Shown: positions 52,563 to 61,372 of the stretch, in pieces
How the letters are laid out: each line of letters opens with the position of its first letter
Numbering within the stretch: position 1 is the first letter of the stretch
Origin: Egicoccus sp. AB-alg2
GTDB lineage: Bacteria; Actinomycetota; Nitriliruptoria; Nitriliruptorales; Nitriliruptoraceae
Direction of reading: 5' to 3'
Assembly: GCF_041821065.1 (NCBI RefSeq)
Contig: NZ_JBGUAX010000008.1
Span: 124,001 to 188,000, forward strand
Length of the DNA stretch: 64,000 nt
The notes under the pieces: model-generated
What the model was told of the DNA's origin: nothing
Seen by the model: only the letters and a program-made list of their open reading frames with translations
Databases searched by the model: none
Translations under genes and position numbers: made by a program

Positions 52563-53777
52563 GTGACGAACTACGCCACGGCAGCCAAGGGCACGTTCGT
52601 GCCCCCGACCGGCGAGGAGTTCGCCGGGCCGCGCAAGTTCAAGAGCCCCAAGCAACCCTACGACATCTTCATGGAGTCGGAGGGCATCCCGATCCACCGG
52701 GACATCGGCTACCGCGACGTCCGCGAGTTGGAGTTGGCCGACTGGGCCCGCACCGGTGGACGTGGGGCATACATCCAGCTGCTGGGCACCGAAGAGCTGT
52801 GGGGTATGTACGTGCTCGAGGTCCCCGGCGGCGCCGCCCTGGAGATCGAGCAGCACATCTACGAGAAGATCGTCTACGTCGTCGAGGGCGCCGGTACGAC
52901 CGAGGTCTGGCGCAGCACCGATGACCTCGGCAAGGAACCGCAGCGTTTCGAGTGGCACGACGGGTCGCTGTTCGCCATCCCGCTCAACGCGCGCCATCGC
53001 TTCGTCAACGGCAGCGACAAGCGCGCGCTCATGGTGGTCGGCACGACGGCGCCGCCGGTCTTCAACCTCTTCGACAACACGGCGTTCGTCTTCGACAACC
53101 CCTATCCGTTCGAGGAGCGCTACAACGCCGAATCGGGGTTCTTCGACTACCACGACGACCTGGTGCCCGACCCGGTCCGCGGTCGGGCGATGCAGGTGAC
53201 CAGCCTCATCCCCGACCTGGTCAACCTGGAGCTGCCGTTGGACAACCAGCGGGGGCCGGGCATGCGGCGCATCCAGCCCTGGATGGCCAACGCCCGCTTC
53301 TACATGAAGATCCTCGAGTACCAGATTGGGCGCTACTCGCCGGCTCACTACCACCCGCCCAGCGCCGTCCTGCTGTGTGTCAAGGGTGGCGGCTACACCT
53401 ACACCTGGCCCCGCGAGATCGGACTTCGCCCCTGGGCGGACGGCAAGGCCGACCAGGTGAAGCGCGTCGACTACGTCCCCGGTGGGCTCGTGGCGGCGGC
53501 ACCCGGTGGCGGTGACTGGGTGCACCAGCACTTCGCCGTCAGCCGTGAGCCGCTGCGGGTGCTGGCGATGAACGGGCCACCGAGCGCGCGCATCGGCGGA
53601 CTGTTCGCTCCGCCGGGCAAGGAACTGACCAGCTCGAACCTCGGCATGTCCGAGGGCGGTCGGAGTATCGAGTACTGGGCCGAGGACCCGCACATCCGTG
53701 CGGAGTTCGAGTCCGAGCTCGCCAAGGTGGGGCTGGAGTCCACGATGCCGCCCGAGCTGTACACGCGGCCCCAGTGA
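52563..53777 (+). CDS. Bicupin protein 2 (gentisate dioxygenase-like fold)
   Basis: A 404-residue bicupin. N-terminal domain: EQHIYEKIVYVVEGAGTTEV and AIPLNARHRFVNG. C-terminal domain: SPAHYHPPSAVLLCVKGGGY and DWVHQHFAV, with three His in a likely metal site. It is related to cupin 1 in layout but longer, with an extra C-terminal region. It overlaps the next start by GTGA, so it is translationally coupled to EutA-like 2. Ring cleavage or another metal-dependent oxidation is inferred, not shown. Confidence 0.75.
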   Translation: MTNYATAAKGTFVPPTGEEFAGPRKFKSPKQPYDIFMESEGIPIHRDIGYRDVRELELADWARTGGRGAYIQLLGTEELWGMYVLEVPGGAALEIEQHIYEKIVYVVEGAGTTEVWRSTDDLGKEPQRFEWHDGSLFAIPLNARHRFVNGSDKRALMVVGTTAPPVFNLFDNTAFVFDNPYPFEERYNAESGFFDYHDDLVPDPVRGRAMQVTSLIPDLVNLELPLDNQRGPGMRRIQPWMANARFYMKILEYQIGRYSPAHYHPPSAVLLCVKGGGYTYTWPREIGLRPWADGKADQVKRVDYVPGGLVAAAPGGGDWVHQHFAVSREPLRVLAMNGPPSARIGGLFAPPGKELTSSNLGMSEGGRSIEYWAEDPHIRAEFESELAKVGLESTMPPELYTRPQ

Positions 53778-55264
53778 CCGCCCCCGACGCGTGGCACGAA
53801 CCGCCGCCCGGCAGCCACCTGCCGGGTCTCGACGGCGATCAGCTGGTACTGGTCAGCTCCGGGATCGACATCGGCTCGTCGACGATGCACCTCGCCGTGT
53901 CACGCCTCGTCGTCGAGCGCGACGGGGGCGGGTTCGAGATCGTTGGACGAGAGCTCGCCTACGAATCCCCGGTCGTGCTGACGCCCTACGTCGACGGCGC
54001 GCAGATAGACACCGAACAGGTCGAGCGAGTCTTCCGTTCCTTCTATGCCGAGGCCGGACTCGAGCCGGTGCACGTCGACACCGGTGTCGTGATCCTCACC
54101 GGCGTGGCCCTCGAACGGACCAATGCGCGCGCGCTCGGGGAGGTGGTCGCTTCGTGGGGCGGGCACTTCCTGTCGGTAGCTGCCGGGGACCGGCTCGAGG
54201 GGGTCCTGGCGGCGCACGGATCGGGCGCGGTCGAGCGGTCGCGGTCGGTCGGCACCGTGGCCAACGTCGACATCGGCGGGGGCACCGTCAAGATCTCCTG
54301 GTGTCGAGACGGCCGCGTGCTGGACGTCCAGGCCTTCGACATCGGTACCCGCCTGATCGCCTGGCAGCCCGAGTCCCGGGCGGTGCAGCGCCTGGAACCG
54401 ACCGGGGCACAGCTGGTCGCCGCGTTGGACCTGCCGCCCGTTGCGCTCGGCGAGGGATTCCTGCCGGGGCACGAGCACGCCCTGACGAAAGGGGTCGCCC
54501 AGCACCTCGTCGCATTCCTGGCCGGCGAGCAGACCCCCCTGATGATGGCCACCGCGCGTGGCTCCGCCCAGCCACCCCGCGTGGCGCCGGACGAGGTCGT
54601 CTTCTCGGGAGGGTTTGCCGAATACCTGCTGGCGCGTGCCGACGGAGACTTCAGCGACCTGGGGAAGGCCATGGCCGCGGCGCTCGGGGACGTCGTCGGT
54701 CAGCGCCAGGACGTGACGGTCGCGCCCGTGGGCATCCGCGCGACCGCCATCGGAGCGGGCCAGTTCACGGTGCAGGTCAGTGGCATCACGATCCACCGCA
54801 CCGCCGGGTTCCCCCTGCCGCTGCGCAACCTGCCGGTCGTCCGACTCTCGCCGGTCGGTGCGGCCGACCTGGCCGAGGAACTGCGCGCGCGGCTGCGTCT
54901 GCTCGAACTGCACGACCAGTCGGTGGCGATCGCGTTGCCCTGGTCGGGCCCAGCGAGCTACGAGCGGCTGCGCTCGTGCGCAGCCGCACTGGCCGACGGC
55001 GTCGGTCCGTTGCTCGAACGCGGGCTGCCGGTGGCGGTGGTGTGCGACGGCGACGTGGCACGGCTCCTGGGACAGCACCTCACCGCGACCAGCGGGGACG
55101 CGGCGTCGTTCCTGGTCGTCGACGGCATCGAGGTCGAGGAACTGGACTTCCTCGACCTGGGGGAACCCGTCGGGGCGTACGGCGCCATCCCGGTGACCGT
55201 GAAATCACTGGCGTTTCGCGACGAGGTCGGACAACGCCCCCGAGCGTGGCACCACACCGGCTGA
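53774..55264 (+). CDS. EutA-like ATPase 2, coupled to bicupin 2
   Basis: A 496-residue EutA-family protein. The phosphate-1 motif is SSGIDIGSSTMHLAV (Asp32), the phosphate-2 motif is ANVDIGGGTVKISW, and VVFSGGFAEYLL and VGIRATAIGAGQFTVQVSG are later family segments. Its GTG start overlaps the bicupin stop. It is a paralog of the protein at 48391-49974 but lacks the His-rich leader. With no ammonia-lyase gene nearby, its client is likely the neighbouring cupin enzyme or another pathway enzyme. Confidence 0.78.
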   Translation: MTAPDAWHEPPPGSHLPGLDGDQLVLVSSGIDIGSSTMHLAVSRLVVERDGGGFEIVGRELAYESPVVLTPYVDGAQIDTEQVERVFRSFYAEAGLEPVHVDTGVVILTGVALERTNARALGEVVASWGGHFLSVAAGDRLEGVLAAHGSGAVERSRSVGTVANVDIGGGTVKISWCRDGRVLDVQAFDIGTRLIAWQPESRAVQRLEPTGAQLVAALDLPPVALGEGFLPGHEHALTKGVAQHLVAFLAGEQTPLMMATARGSAQPPRVAPDEVVFSGGFAEYLLARADGDFSDLGKAMAAALGDVVGQRQDVTVAPVGIRATAIGAGQFTVQVSGITIHRTAGFPLPLRNLPVVRLSPVGAADLAEELRARLRLLELHDQSVAIALPWSGPASYERLRSCAAALADGVGPLLERGLPVAVVCDGDVARLLGQHLTATSGDAASFLVVDGIEVEELDFLDLGEPVGAYGAIPVTVKSLAFRDEVGQRPRAWHHTG

Positions 55265-55323
55265 ACAACCCACCATCACACCAACACACGACGTTGCCGC
55301 GGGCAACGGTGGAAGGAGAACCG

Positions 55324-56394
55324 ATGCTCGTCGTCGATCCGGATGCGCACTACATCGAGGACCATCGGGAGCTGGCCAATTACGTCCCCGAACCCATGCG
55401 GACGCGGTTGCAGAAGGCGAAGCTGGGCCATCTGCTGTCGAACAGCACGGGAGACCGGTTCATGAGCGGACGCATCCAGCGTCCGCTGATCAAGTCGTTG
55501 GAGAAGGCTCCGGCCAACGAGTCCTACGGGCTGCAACGCCCGGAGGACGTCCCGGCGATCATGAAGTTCCTGGGCGTCGACATCTCGGTGCAACTGCCGG
55601 GCAAGATGCTGCAGCTGTCCACGGCGCAGCAGCGTGACGTGGCGGTGGCGCTGTGCGAGGGGTTCGCCCAGTACATGATCGATCAGGTGGTAGACCCCTC
55701 CGAGGGCATCTATTCGATGATCATCGCGCCGCACCAGGACCCCGAACGCGCGGCCGAGCTGATCTACCGCTTCGCCGAGAGCCCGGGGATGTGTGCGGTC
55801 TGCTTCATCACCCAGGGCATCTCGCCCCCGCTCGGTGACCGGCACTACGACCCGATCTACCGGGCTGCTCAGGACGTCGAACTGCCGATCGTGTACCACG
55901 CCAACGGCGCCTCGATCGATCACTTCCCGATCCGCGGGTTCCAAAAGTTCCTCGAGACCCACACGCTCGGCTTCATCTTCTACAACCTGGCGACGCTGGT
56001 GAGCATGCTGGTGCAGGGCGTGCCCGAGCGGTTCCCGCGTCTGAAGTTCTCGTTCCAGGAAGCGGGGATCTTCTACATCCCCATGCTGATGCACCGACTG
56101 GACGCCGGCTACAAGAAGCGCCGCTCGGAAGCGCCGTTGCTGAAGCGTCTGCCGAGCGAGTACATGATGGACTTCTACTACGGCACGCAGCCGATGGAGG
56201 AGCCGAACGACATCAAGCAACTCGAGATGATGTTCGAGATGATCGACGCGCCGAACACGCTTATCTATTCCTCGGACTATCCCCACTGGGACTTCGACAT
56301 GCCGTCGCGCATCACGGACCTGCCCTTCCTGAGTGACGAGGGCAAGGCCAAGATCCTGGGTGGGAACGCGGTCGACCTCTACCGGTTCGTCTGA
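55324..56394 (+). CDS. Metal-dependent amidohydrolase (amidohydrolase_2 family)
   Basis: A 356-residue TIM-barrel amidohydrolase of the decarboxylase/hydratase (ACMSD) branch. Metal-site residues: Asp and His in VVDPDAHYIED, His in LPIVYHANG, Asp in IYSSDYPHWD. The ATG follows GGAGGAGAA-like sequence (GAAGGAGAACCG). It is downstream of EutA-like 2 and followed by the Rieske ferredoxin, so it belongs to the same operon. Likely a hydrolase or decarboxylase of a pathway acid. Confidence 0.82.
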   Translation: MLVVDPDAHYIEDHRELANYVPEPMRTRLQKAKLGHLLSNSTGDRFMSGRIQRPLIKSLEKAPANESYGLQRPEDVPAIMKFLGVDISVQLPGKMLQLSTAQQRDVAVALCEGFAQYMIDQVVDPSEGIYSMIIAPHQDPERAAELIYRFAESPGMCAVCFITQGISPPLGDRHYDPIYRAAQDVELPIVYHANGASIDHFPIRGFQKFLETHTLGFIFYNLATLVSMLVQGVPERFPRLKFSFQEAGIFYIPMLMHRLDAGYKKRRSEAPLLKRLPSEYMMDFYYGTQPMEEPNDIKQLEMMFEMIDAPNTLIYSSDYPHWDFDMPSRITDLPFLSDEGKAKILGGNAVDLYRFV

Positions 56395-56408
56395 GAGCGG
56401 GAGCAGCC

Positions 56409-56777
56409 ATGGAAACCCAGACACGAGTGTCCGCCGCCGAGGTTCGTGAGGAAGGGCGGCTGCGCGTGACGGTCAGCGGCCAACCCGTCGTGGTGTTCGA
56501 CTTCCAGGGCGGGTTCGTCGCCTACGTCGACGTGTGTCCGCACCAAGGAGGCCCGGTGTGCTCCGACGGTTCCCTGCATCCGTTCCTGACCGCGGAGCTC
56601 GACGAGGCCGGACGTGCCGTCGACACCTGGGCACCGGGCGGGGAACGCGTGCTGGCTTGCCCCTGGCACGGCTGGGAGTTCTGGCTGGAGGACGGCGTGC
56701 TCATCGCCGATCCGACGAAACGGCTCCGCCGGGTCTCGGTCACGATGGACGGCGACGACCTCGTGCTCGCACTCTGA
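56409..56777 (+). CDS. Rieske-type ferredoxin
   Basis: A 122-residue [2Fe-2S] Rieske protein. Ligands are Cys43 and His45 (CPHQGG) and Cys84 and His87 (CPWHGW). About 39 residues separate the two pairs, more than the 16-20 of most ferredoxins, so the protein has an insertion. It could carry electrons to the oxygenase at 37459, or it could reduce inactivated iron in the cupin enzymes. No ferredoxin reductase is seen in the window. Confidence 0.85.
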   Translation: METQTRVSAAEVREEGRLRVTVSGQPVVVFDFQGGFVAYVDVCPHQGGPVCSDGSLHPFLTAELDEAGRAVDTWAPGGERVLACPWHGWEFWLEDGVLIADPTKRLRRVSVTMDGDDLVLAL

Positions 56778-56794
56778 GGCGACCCACCGCCTCA
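56775..56794. terminator. Short hairpin after the Rieske ferredoxin
   Basis: TGAGGCG pairs with CGCCTCA around ACCCAC. The stem includes the ferredoxin stop codon. It is short and lacks a T-run, so confidence is limited. Confidence 0.4.
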
Positions 56795-56829
56795 CGCGCC
56801 GCCCTCGCCCCCACGCCCTGCCACCGGCG

Positions 56830-58048
56830 TCATCCGGCCGGGGCGTCGCGGGGGCGACGGCGTTTGAGCCAGCCGTAGTACGTGAAGAAAACCAGCGGGA
56901 TGCCGAGTCCGGCGAGCAGGAACGTCGGCTCGTACCCGAGCGCATCCACCGAGACGCCACCCACGACAGGCCCGATGATCTTGCCGATGTCCAGGCCGGA
57001 CATGTACGTGCCGGACGCCAGGCCGCGTTGACGGTCGCCGGCGCCGGCCGAGTCCATCACCAGGGCGGCGGACGACACCCGCAACAACGCCCGGCTGGTG
57101 CCGATCCCGAGCCGCGACCAGCAGAACCACGTAGAGACGCGAAACCGTCAGGGCTGCCGTGGCGGCGCCGCCGAGTATCACCATCCACGGCAGCACCGAG
57201 CGGTAGTGGATGCGCTTGAACAGGGCCGGCGTGGTGAACCGGATGGCGGAACTGAGTGCGGAACTGGCGCCGGTGAGTGAGCCGATCTGCGTCAGGCTCA
57301 GGCCGATCGCCAGCCCGAAGAGGGGGAAGAAGGTCGTCAACACGCCGCTGAGCAGGTTGATGTGCAGCGCGCAGAAGAACGCCAGCCAGACGTAGGGGCC
57401 GACGGCGGGCAGCAGGCGACCTGGGGAAAGTCGCGAGCGTGTCGGCGCGGACCCGGGCGACGGCGACGGCGCACGCCCGTCGCCGCCTCGACCAGTGCCC
57501 CAGAGTGCGCTCGCGAGTCCGATCGCGGCCAGCAACGGGAACGCCGCAACGGCCGTCAGTGCGCCCGAGAGGCCGAGTACGTCACCGGCCGCGCCGCCGA
57601 CGAAGCCCGCCAGGCCGTAGCCCGCCCCGATGCAGCCGGTGTACCAGCCCATCAGGGAGCCGGCGTCACCGTTCGGGCGCAGCTCCATGACGGCCGCGAG
57701 GCCACCCGTGGAGGCGACGGCGAACCCCATGCCGTTGACGGCCACCGTCACGGCCAGCCACCGCGGTGTGCTGCTGTTGGCGAGGACGACGAAGGAGCCG
57801 GCCTGCAGCAAGCAGCCCATCGGCACGAGCCAGCGCAGACGGTGCGCTCGGTACAGCGCGCTGATCACGAAGCGGGACGCCAGCGCGGCCACGCTGTAGG
57901 CGGCCACGATGGGCCCGATGACGGGCGCGGCCACGCCTTGTTCGGCGAGGTGCGGAGCCAGCAGCAGGAGGACGGCGCCGTCGCCGAGCGTGAAGACGGA
58001 CGAGGAGACGAACAGCAGCATCACGGCTCGTCGGCTGGCCGTCTGCAT
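56830..58048 (-). pseudogene. MFS transporter broken by a frameshift
   Basis: From 58048 (or TTG 58063) the frame encodes about ten MFS helices up to SRLYVVLLVAARDR, then becomes a Pro/Arg-rich stretch. Continuation is clear in another frame: GTSRALLRVSSAALVMDSAG, then GLASGTYMSGLDIGK and the last two helices to the stop at 56830. A one-base change near 57104-57118 accounts for this. Either the gene is inactive or the base is a sequencing error. It lies next to the second FadR regulator. Confidence 0.75.
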
Positions 58049-58080
58049 GCCGCCCAGCGTCAATCACGTTTCCTCACCAT

Positions 58081-58092
58081 CGGTCAGTCCAT
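58081..58092. promoter_or_regulatory. FadR-type site upstream of the MFS gene
   Basis: CGGTCAGTCCAT has GGT-CAG-TCC, a variant of the GGT-TAG-TCC sites, directly upstream of the MFS start. Confidence 0.5.
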
Positions 58093-58119
58093 CCTACCTT
58101 GGCGAGGTGGGGCGGGATC

Positions 58120-58851
58120 TCACACCTTGCGGAGCAGCCTCGCGGTGCTGGCCGGCATGTCGCGCCCCCGGAGCAGATGCGTGATCAGGACGTCGCGGGC
58201 ACCCTCGGCGTTTCGGTCAGCGAGGTACTCCACCAAGGCCTCGTGCTCTTCGACGGTGCGCTTGTGGGCGTCGCGGCGGACCTCCGTCGCGCGAACCGCG
58301 GCCATCGACAGCGGCCCGGAGAACGTCTCGGCAAGCATGACCACCGCGGGGTTGTGTGCGGCGCGGGCGAGTTCGGCGTGGAACTGGACCGACAGCTTGG
58401 TGTCGTACTCGTCCTGCTCGAGCTTCTCGCGGGACTGTCGGCACAGGTCGCGGAGTCGGGCGATGTCCTCGTCGGTGACGCGTTCCAGCACGAGGTCGAG
58501 GATGCCGAGCTCGACGACCAGACGTGTCTCGGCGATCTGTTCGGGCTCGAATGTGCCCATGAACAGCATGTTCGAGAGGCTCTCGCCCACGACCGAGGGC
58601 GACGGCGTGGTCACGAACGCACCGCCGGCCGAGCCCACCCGGATGTCGACGAGGCCCATGGCTTCGAGGACCCGCAGCGCGTCACGGACGGTGACCCGAC
58701 TGACCCCGAACGTCTCGGCGAGCTCCCGCTCCGCCGGGAGGCGATCGCCCGGTTGCAGACGACCGCCACGGATCAGGGCGATCACCTGCGAGACGATCTC
58801 GCTGGACATCCGGGTGCCGGTCACGGGCGAGAGATAGGACGACACGGACAT
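58120..58851 (-). CDS. FadR-subfamily GntR transcriptional regulator 2
   Basis: A 243-residue paralog of the regulator at 36518-37291. The winged helix is about 15-80, with RLPAERELAETFGVSRVTVR and a GGAFVTTP end. The FCD domain is 95-225 with FHAELARAAHN and later EEHEALVEYL, which carry the metal-ligand His residues. Identical recognition-helix residues (GVSRVTVRDALR) suggest the two regulators bind the same operators. The gene is divergent from the universal stress gene, with a perfect site in between. Confidence 0.88.
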   Translation of the reverse strand: MSVSSYLSPVTGTRMSSEIVSQVIALIRGGRLQPGDRLPAERELAETFGVSRVTVRDALRVLEAMGLVDIRVGSAGGAFVTTPSPSVVGESLSNMLFMGTFEPEQIAETRLVVELGILDLVLERVTDEDIARLRDLCRQSREKLEQDEYDTKLSVQFHAELARAAHNPAVVMLAETFSGPLSMAAVRATEVRRDAHKRTVEEHEALVEYLADRNAEGARDVLITHLLRGRDMPASTARLLRKV

Positions 58852-58971
58852 CGGGGACTCCTGGATGGCGGCGGCCGACGCCCGTCCCGCCAGATGCGTG
58901 AGCTTCGCAGGAGGCTAGCTCGCGAATCGTCGGACCGTGGAAACTTCGCCCCTTTGCCGCCCAGTGGGTCT

Positions 58972-58984
58972 ATGGTAAAACCAT
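58972..58984. promoter_or_regulatory. FadR-type operator between regulator 2 and the USP gene
   Basis: ATGGTAAAACCAT is a perfect inverted repeat with core GGT-AAA-ACC, 42 bases ahead of the universal stress gene. The regulator 2 start is on the other side. Confidence 0.65.
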
Positions 58985-59026
58985 TGCCATCGGCGCGACC
59001 GTCGCGCCCGAACGGACGGACCCATC

Positions 59027-59425
59027 ATGAGCGTCGTCGTTGGCTTCGCCGAACGTCCCGAGGCGGAGCGCGCGTTACAGGTCGCGGCCGACGAGGCGCG
59101 TCTGCACGACCTGCCGCTGCACGTCGTGCACATCGCGAAGGTGGGCGTCGGCCAGGACGACAACGAATCGATTCTCTCCCATCGCGAGCGCCTGAGTGCC
59201 ATCGAGGCCAAGTACCAGGCCGAAGGACTCGACTGCACCGCGCGTGAGGTGTTCGCGCAGGGGCGGGTCAGCGAGGCCCTGATCGAGGAGGCCCGCGACC
59301 GGGCAGCGTCGCTGCTCGTCATCGGCATCCGCAGTCGCTCGGCCGTCGGCAAGTTGCTCGTCGGCAGCGTCGCGCAAGAGGTCATCATGGGCGCCGCCTG
59401 CCCCGTGCTGTCCGTGAAGCCCTGA
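59027..59425 (+). CDS. Universal stress protein (UspA family)
   Basis: A 132-residue USP. The ATP-loop pattern GIRSRSAVGKLLVGSVAQEV fits G-2x-G-9x-G-S, but the second Gly is Ser here. It is a short member with weak ligand loop. A USP beside a tripartite tricarboxylate system is common in catabolic islands. Its role there is unknown. Confidence 0.75.
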   Translation: MSVVVGFAERPEAERALQVAADEARLHDLPLHVVHIAKVGVGQDDNESILSHRERLSAIEAKYQAEGLDCTAREVFAQGRVSEALIEEARDRAASLLVIGIRSRSAVGKLLVGSVAQEVIMGAACPVLSVKP

Positions 59426-59445
59426 CCGTTCAGACGCGAAAATAG

Positions 59446-59464
59446 CTAATTGTCCTACCTTTAG
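59446..59464. promoter_or_regulatory. FadR-type operator upstream of the alcohol dehydrogenase operon
   Basis: CTAATTGTCCTACCTTTAG has outer arms CTAA and TTTAG like the site at 51363 and a core TGT-CCT-ACC. It lies about 30 bases ahead of the dehydrogenase start. Confidence 0.5.
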
Positions 59465-59495
59465 CTAGCATGACGCTTGTCGAGGAGATGCGCTG

Positions 59496-60617
59496 ATGGC
59501 GGACGAGGTACTCGCGGCGGTGCGCGTGGCGCCGTCCACGACCGAGCTGCGGACCTTTCCCTGGCCTCGTGTGCCCGACGACGGTGCGTTGCTGAAGGTG
59601 GAGGTCGCCGGGATCTGCGGCACCGATGTCAAGATGTACGCCAAACCGCCCTTCGACGACCCCGTCATCATGGGGCACGAGAACATCGGCGTCCTGGTGG
59701 AGGCGGGGCCGAAGTTCCTCGAGCGCCACGGTGTCGCACTCGGCGACCGGCTCTTCGTCGAGCACTACGTCGCCTGCTACCGCTGCCACTGGTGTCACCG
59801 CGGCGACTACCGGCACTGCGAGCTGACGGACTGGCGCACGAACCCGCACGCGCGGCGATACGGCTACACCTCGGCCGACAACGAGCACCACCTGTGGGGC
59901 GGCTTCTCGCAGTACATGTACCTGCCCTGGAACGCCGTGATCCACGCCGTGCCCGACGGCGTGTCCGCCGAGCTCGCGGGACTGGTCACGCCGCTGTCCA
60001 ACGGCATCGAGTGGGCGTTGTTCGAGGGCGGCGTCGGCTACGACAGCACGGTGCTGATCCAGGGCCCCGGCCAGCAGGGGCTGTCCCAGGTCGTCGCCTG
60101 CAAGCAGGCGGGTGCCTCGAACATCGTCGTCAGTGGCACCTCGCGAGACGGGGCGCGATTGCAGCTGGCGCTGGAACTCGGCGCCGACCACGTCGTCGAC
60201 GTGCAGCAGCAGGACCCCTACGCCGCCGTCATGGACGCGACCGCAGGCGTCGGCGTCGACGTGGTCCTCGACTGCACCGCCGGGGCGGGCACCGCGCCTC
60301 TCCTGCTCGGCATCGACGTCCTGAAGCGCCGCGGCGGCACCGTGGTCGCGCAGGGCGAGTTGGCCGCCTTCCCGGACTTCCCGCTCAAGAAGCTCACCGA
60401 GAAGGCTGCCGCCCTCAAGAGCGCCCGCGGACACCGGTACGAGGCGTGCGAACTCGCGCTCAGGCAGCTCGCCTCGCACCGGTTTCCGCTCGAGCGGCTG
60501 GCGACGCACACGTTCGACCTCGAACAGACCGACCGTGCCATCCGCACGGTCGGTGGCGAGACCGACGAGGACGTCATCCACGTGTCGCTGCTGCCGTGGG
60601 GGAGCGGTGCGAACTGA
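59496..60617 (+). CDS. Zinc-dependent alcohol dehydrogenase (MDR family)
   Basis: A 373-residue MDR protein. Catalytic-zinc residues are Cys in GICGTDVKMY and His/Glu in MGHENIGV. A structural-zinc-like cluster is in CYRCHWCHRGDYRHC. The nucleotide loop is GPGQQGLSQVVACKQAG. It should oxidise an alcohol or diol with NAD(P). It leads the LigK/LigJ/decarboxylase cluster. Confidence 0.85.
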   Translation: MADEVLAAVRVAPSTTELRTFPWPRVPDDGALLKVEVAGICGTDVKMYAKPPFDDPVIMGHENIGVLVEAGPKFLERHGVALGDRLFVEHYVACYRCHWCHRGDYRHCELTDWRTNPHARRYGYTSADNEHHLWGGFSQYMYLPWNAVIHAVPDGVSAELAGLVTPLSNGIEWALFEGGVGYDSTVLIQGPGQQGLSQVVACKQAGASNIVVSGTSRDGARLQLALELGADHVVDVQQQDPYAAVMDATAGVGVDVVLDCTAGAGTAPLLLGIDVLKRRGGTVVAQGELAAFPDFPLKKLTEKAAALKSARGHRYEACELALRQLASHRFPLERLATHTFDLEQTDRAIRTVGGETDEDVIHVSLLPWGSGAN

Positions 60618-60677
60618 GTCGAGGCCACCCCCCGGTGACGGCGGGGCCGGGCTCGACGCGAGGGCAAGGAGCGGCAC

Positions 60678-61352
60678 ATGGGCATCGTGAAACGGAAGGT
60701 CGACCGCGCACACATCGAGCTCGTCGACGGCCTGGCCGCCTGTGGCGTCGCCACCGTGCACGAGGCGCAGGGCCGCACCGGCCTGCTGGCGTCCCGGATC
60801 GGACCCGTCTACGCGGGCGCCCGCGTCGCCGGTACGGCGGTGACGGTGTCGGCGCCACCGGCCGACAACTGGATGCTGCACGTCGCGGTCGAGCAGTGCC
60901 AGCCCGGAGACCTGCTCGTGGTCAGTCCGACGGCCCCCTCCGATGCGGGCTACTTCGGAGAACTGCTCGCCACGGCGCTGCAGGCACGCGACGTCCGCGG
61001 CCTCGTCATCGACGCGGGCTGCCGTGACGTCTCCGAGTTGCAGGTCATGGGCTTTCCCGTCTGGTCGAAATGCGTGTCCGCGTTCGGCACGGTCAAGGAG
61101 ACGCTGGGCGACGTGAATCTGCCGATCGTCTGCGCCGGGCAGTACATCGAGCCCGGCGACGTCGTCGTGGCGGACGACGACGGCGTGGTGGTCGTGCCGC
61201 GGGCACGTGCGGCCGACGTCCTGGCGGCCTCCCGCGCGCGTGAGGAGAAGGAGGCGCGCTCGCGGGCCCGCTACGCGGCCGGAGAGCTGAGTCTCGACGT
61301 CGGCGCGATGCGCGAACGGCTCGAGCGCAAGGGCCTCCGTTACGTCGACTGA
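60678..61352 (+). CDS. RraA-family aldolase, LigK/HMG aldolase type
   Basis: A 224-residue protein of the RraA-like fold. The class II aldolase site is GELLATAL and DAGCRD, carrying the catalytic Arg and metal-binding Asp. The family includes 4-carboxy-4-hydroxy-2-oxoadipate aldolase (LigK) and oxaloacetate decarboxylase. It starts 21 bases before the LigJ-type gene. That pairing supports the LigK assignment and final cleavage to pyruvate and oxaloacetate. Confidence 0.75.
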   Translation: MGIVKRKVDRAHIELVDGLAACGVATVHEAQGRTGLLASRIGPVYAGARVAGTAVTVSAPPADNWMLHVAVEQCQPGDLLVVSPTAPSDAGYFGELLATALQARDVRGLVIDAGCRDVSELQVMGFPVWSKCVSAFGTVKETLGDVNLPIVCAGQYIEPGDVVVADDDGVVVVPRARAADVLAASRAREEKEARSRARYAAGELSLDVGAMRERLERKGLRYVD

Positions 61353-61372
61353 CCCGCCAACGGGAGCTTCCC

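Noticed and set aside
48391-55264. Reading the EutA-like genes as part of an ethanolamine utilisation operon
   Set aside because: No EutB, EutC or microcompartment shell gene is present; both are coupled to cupins instead.
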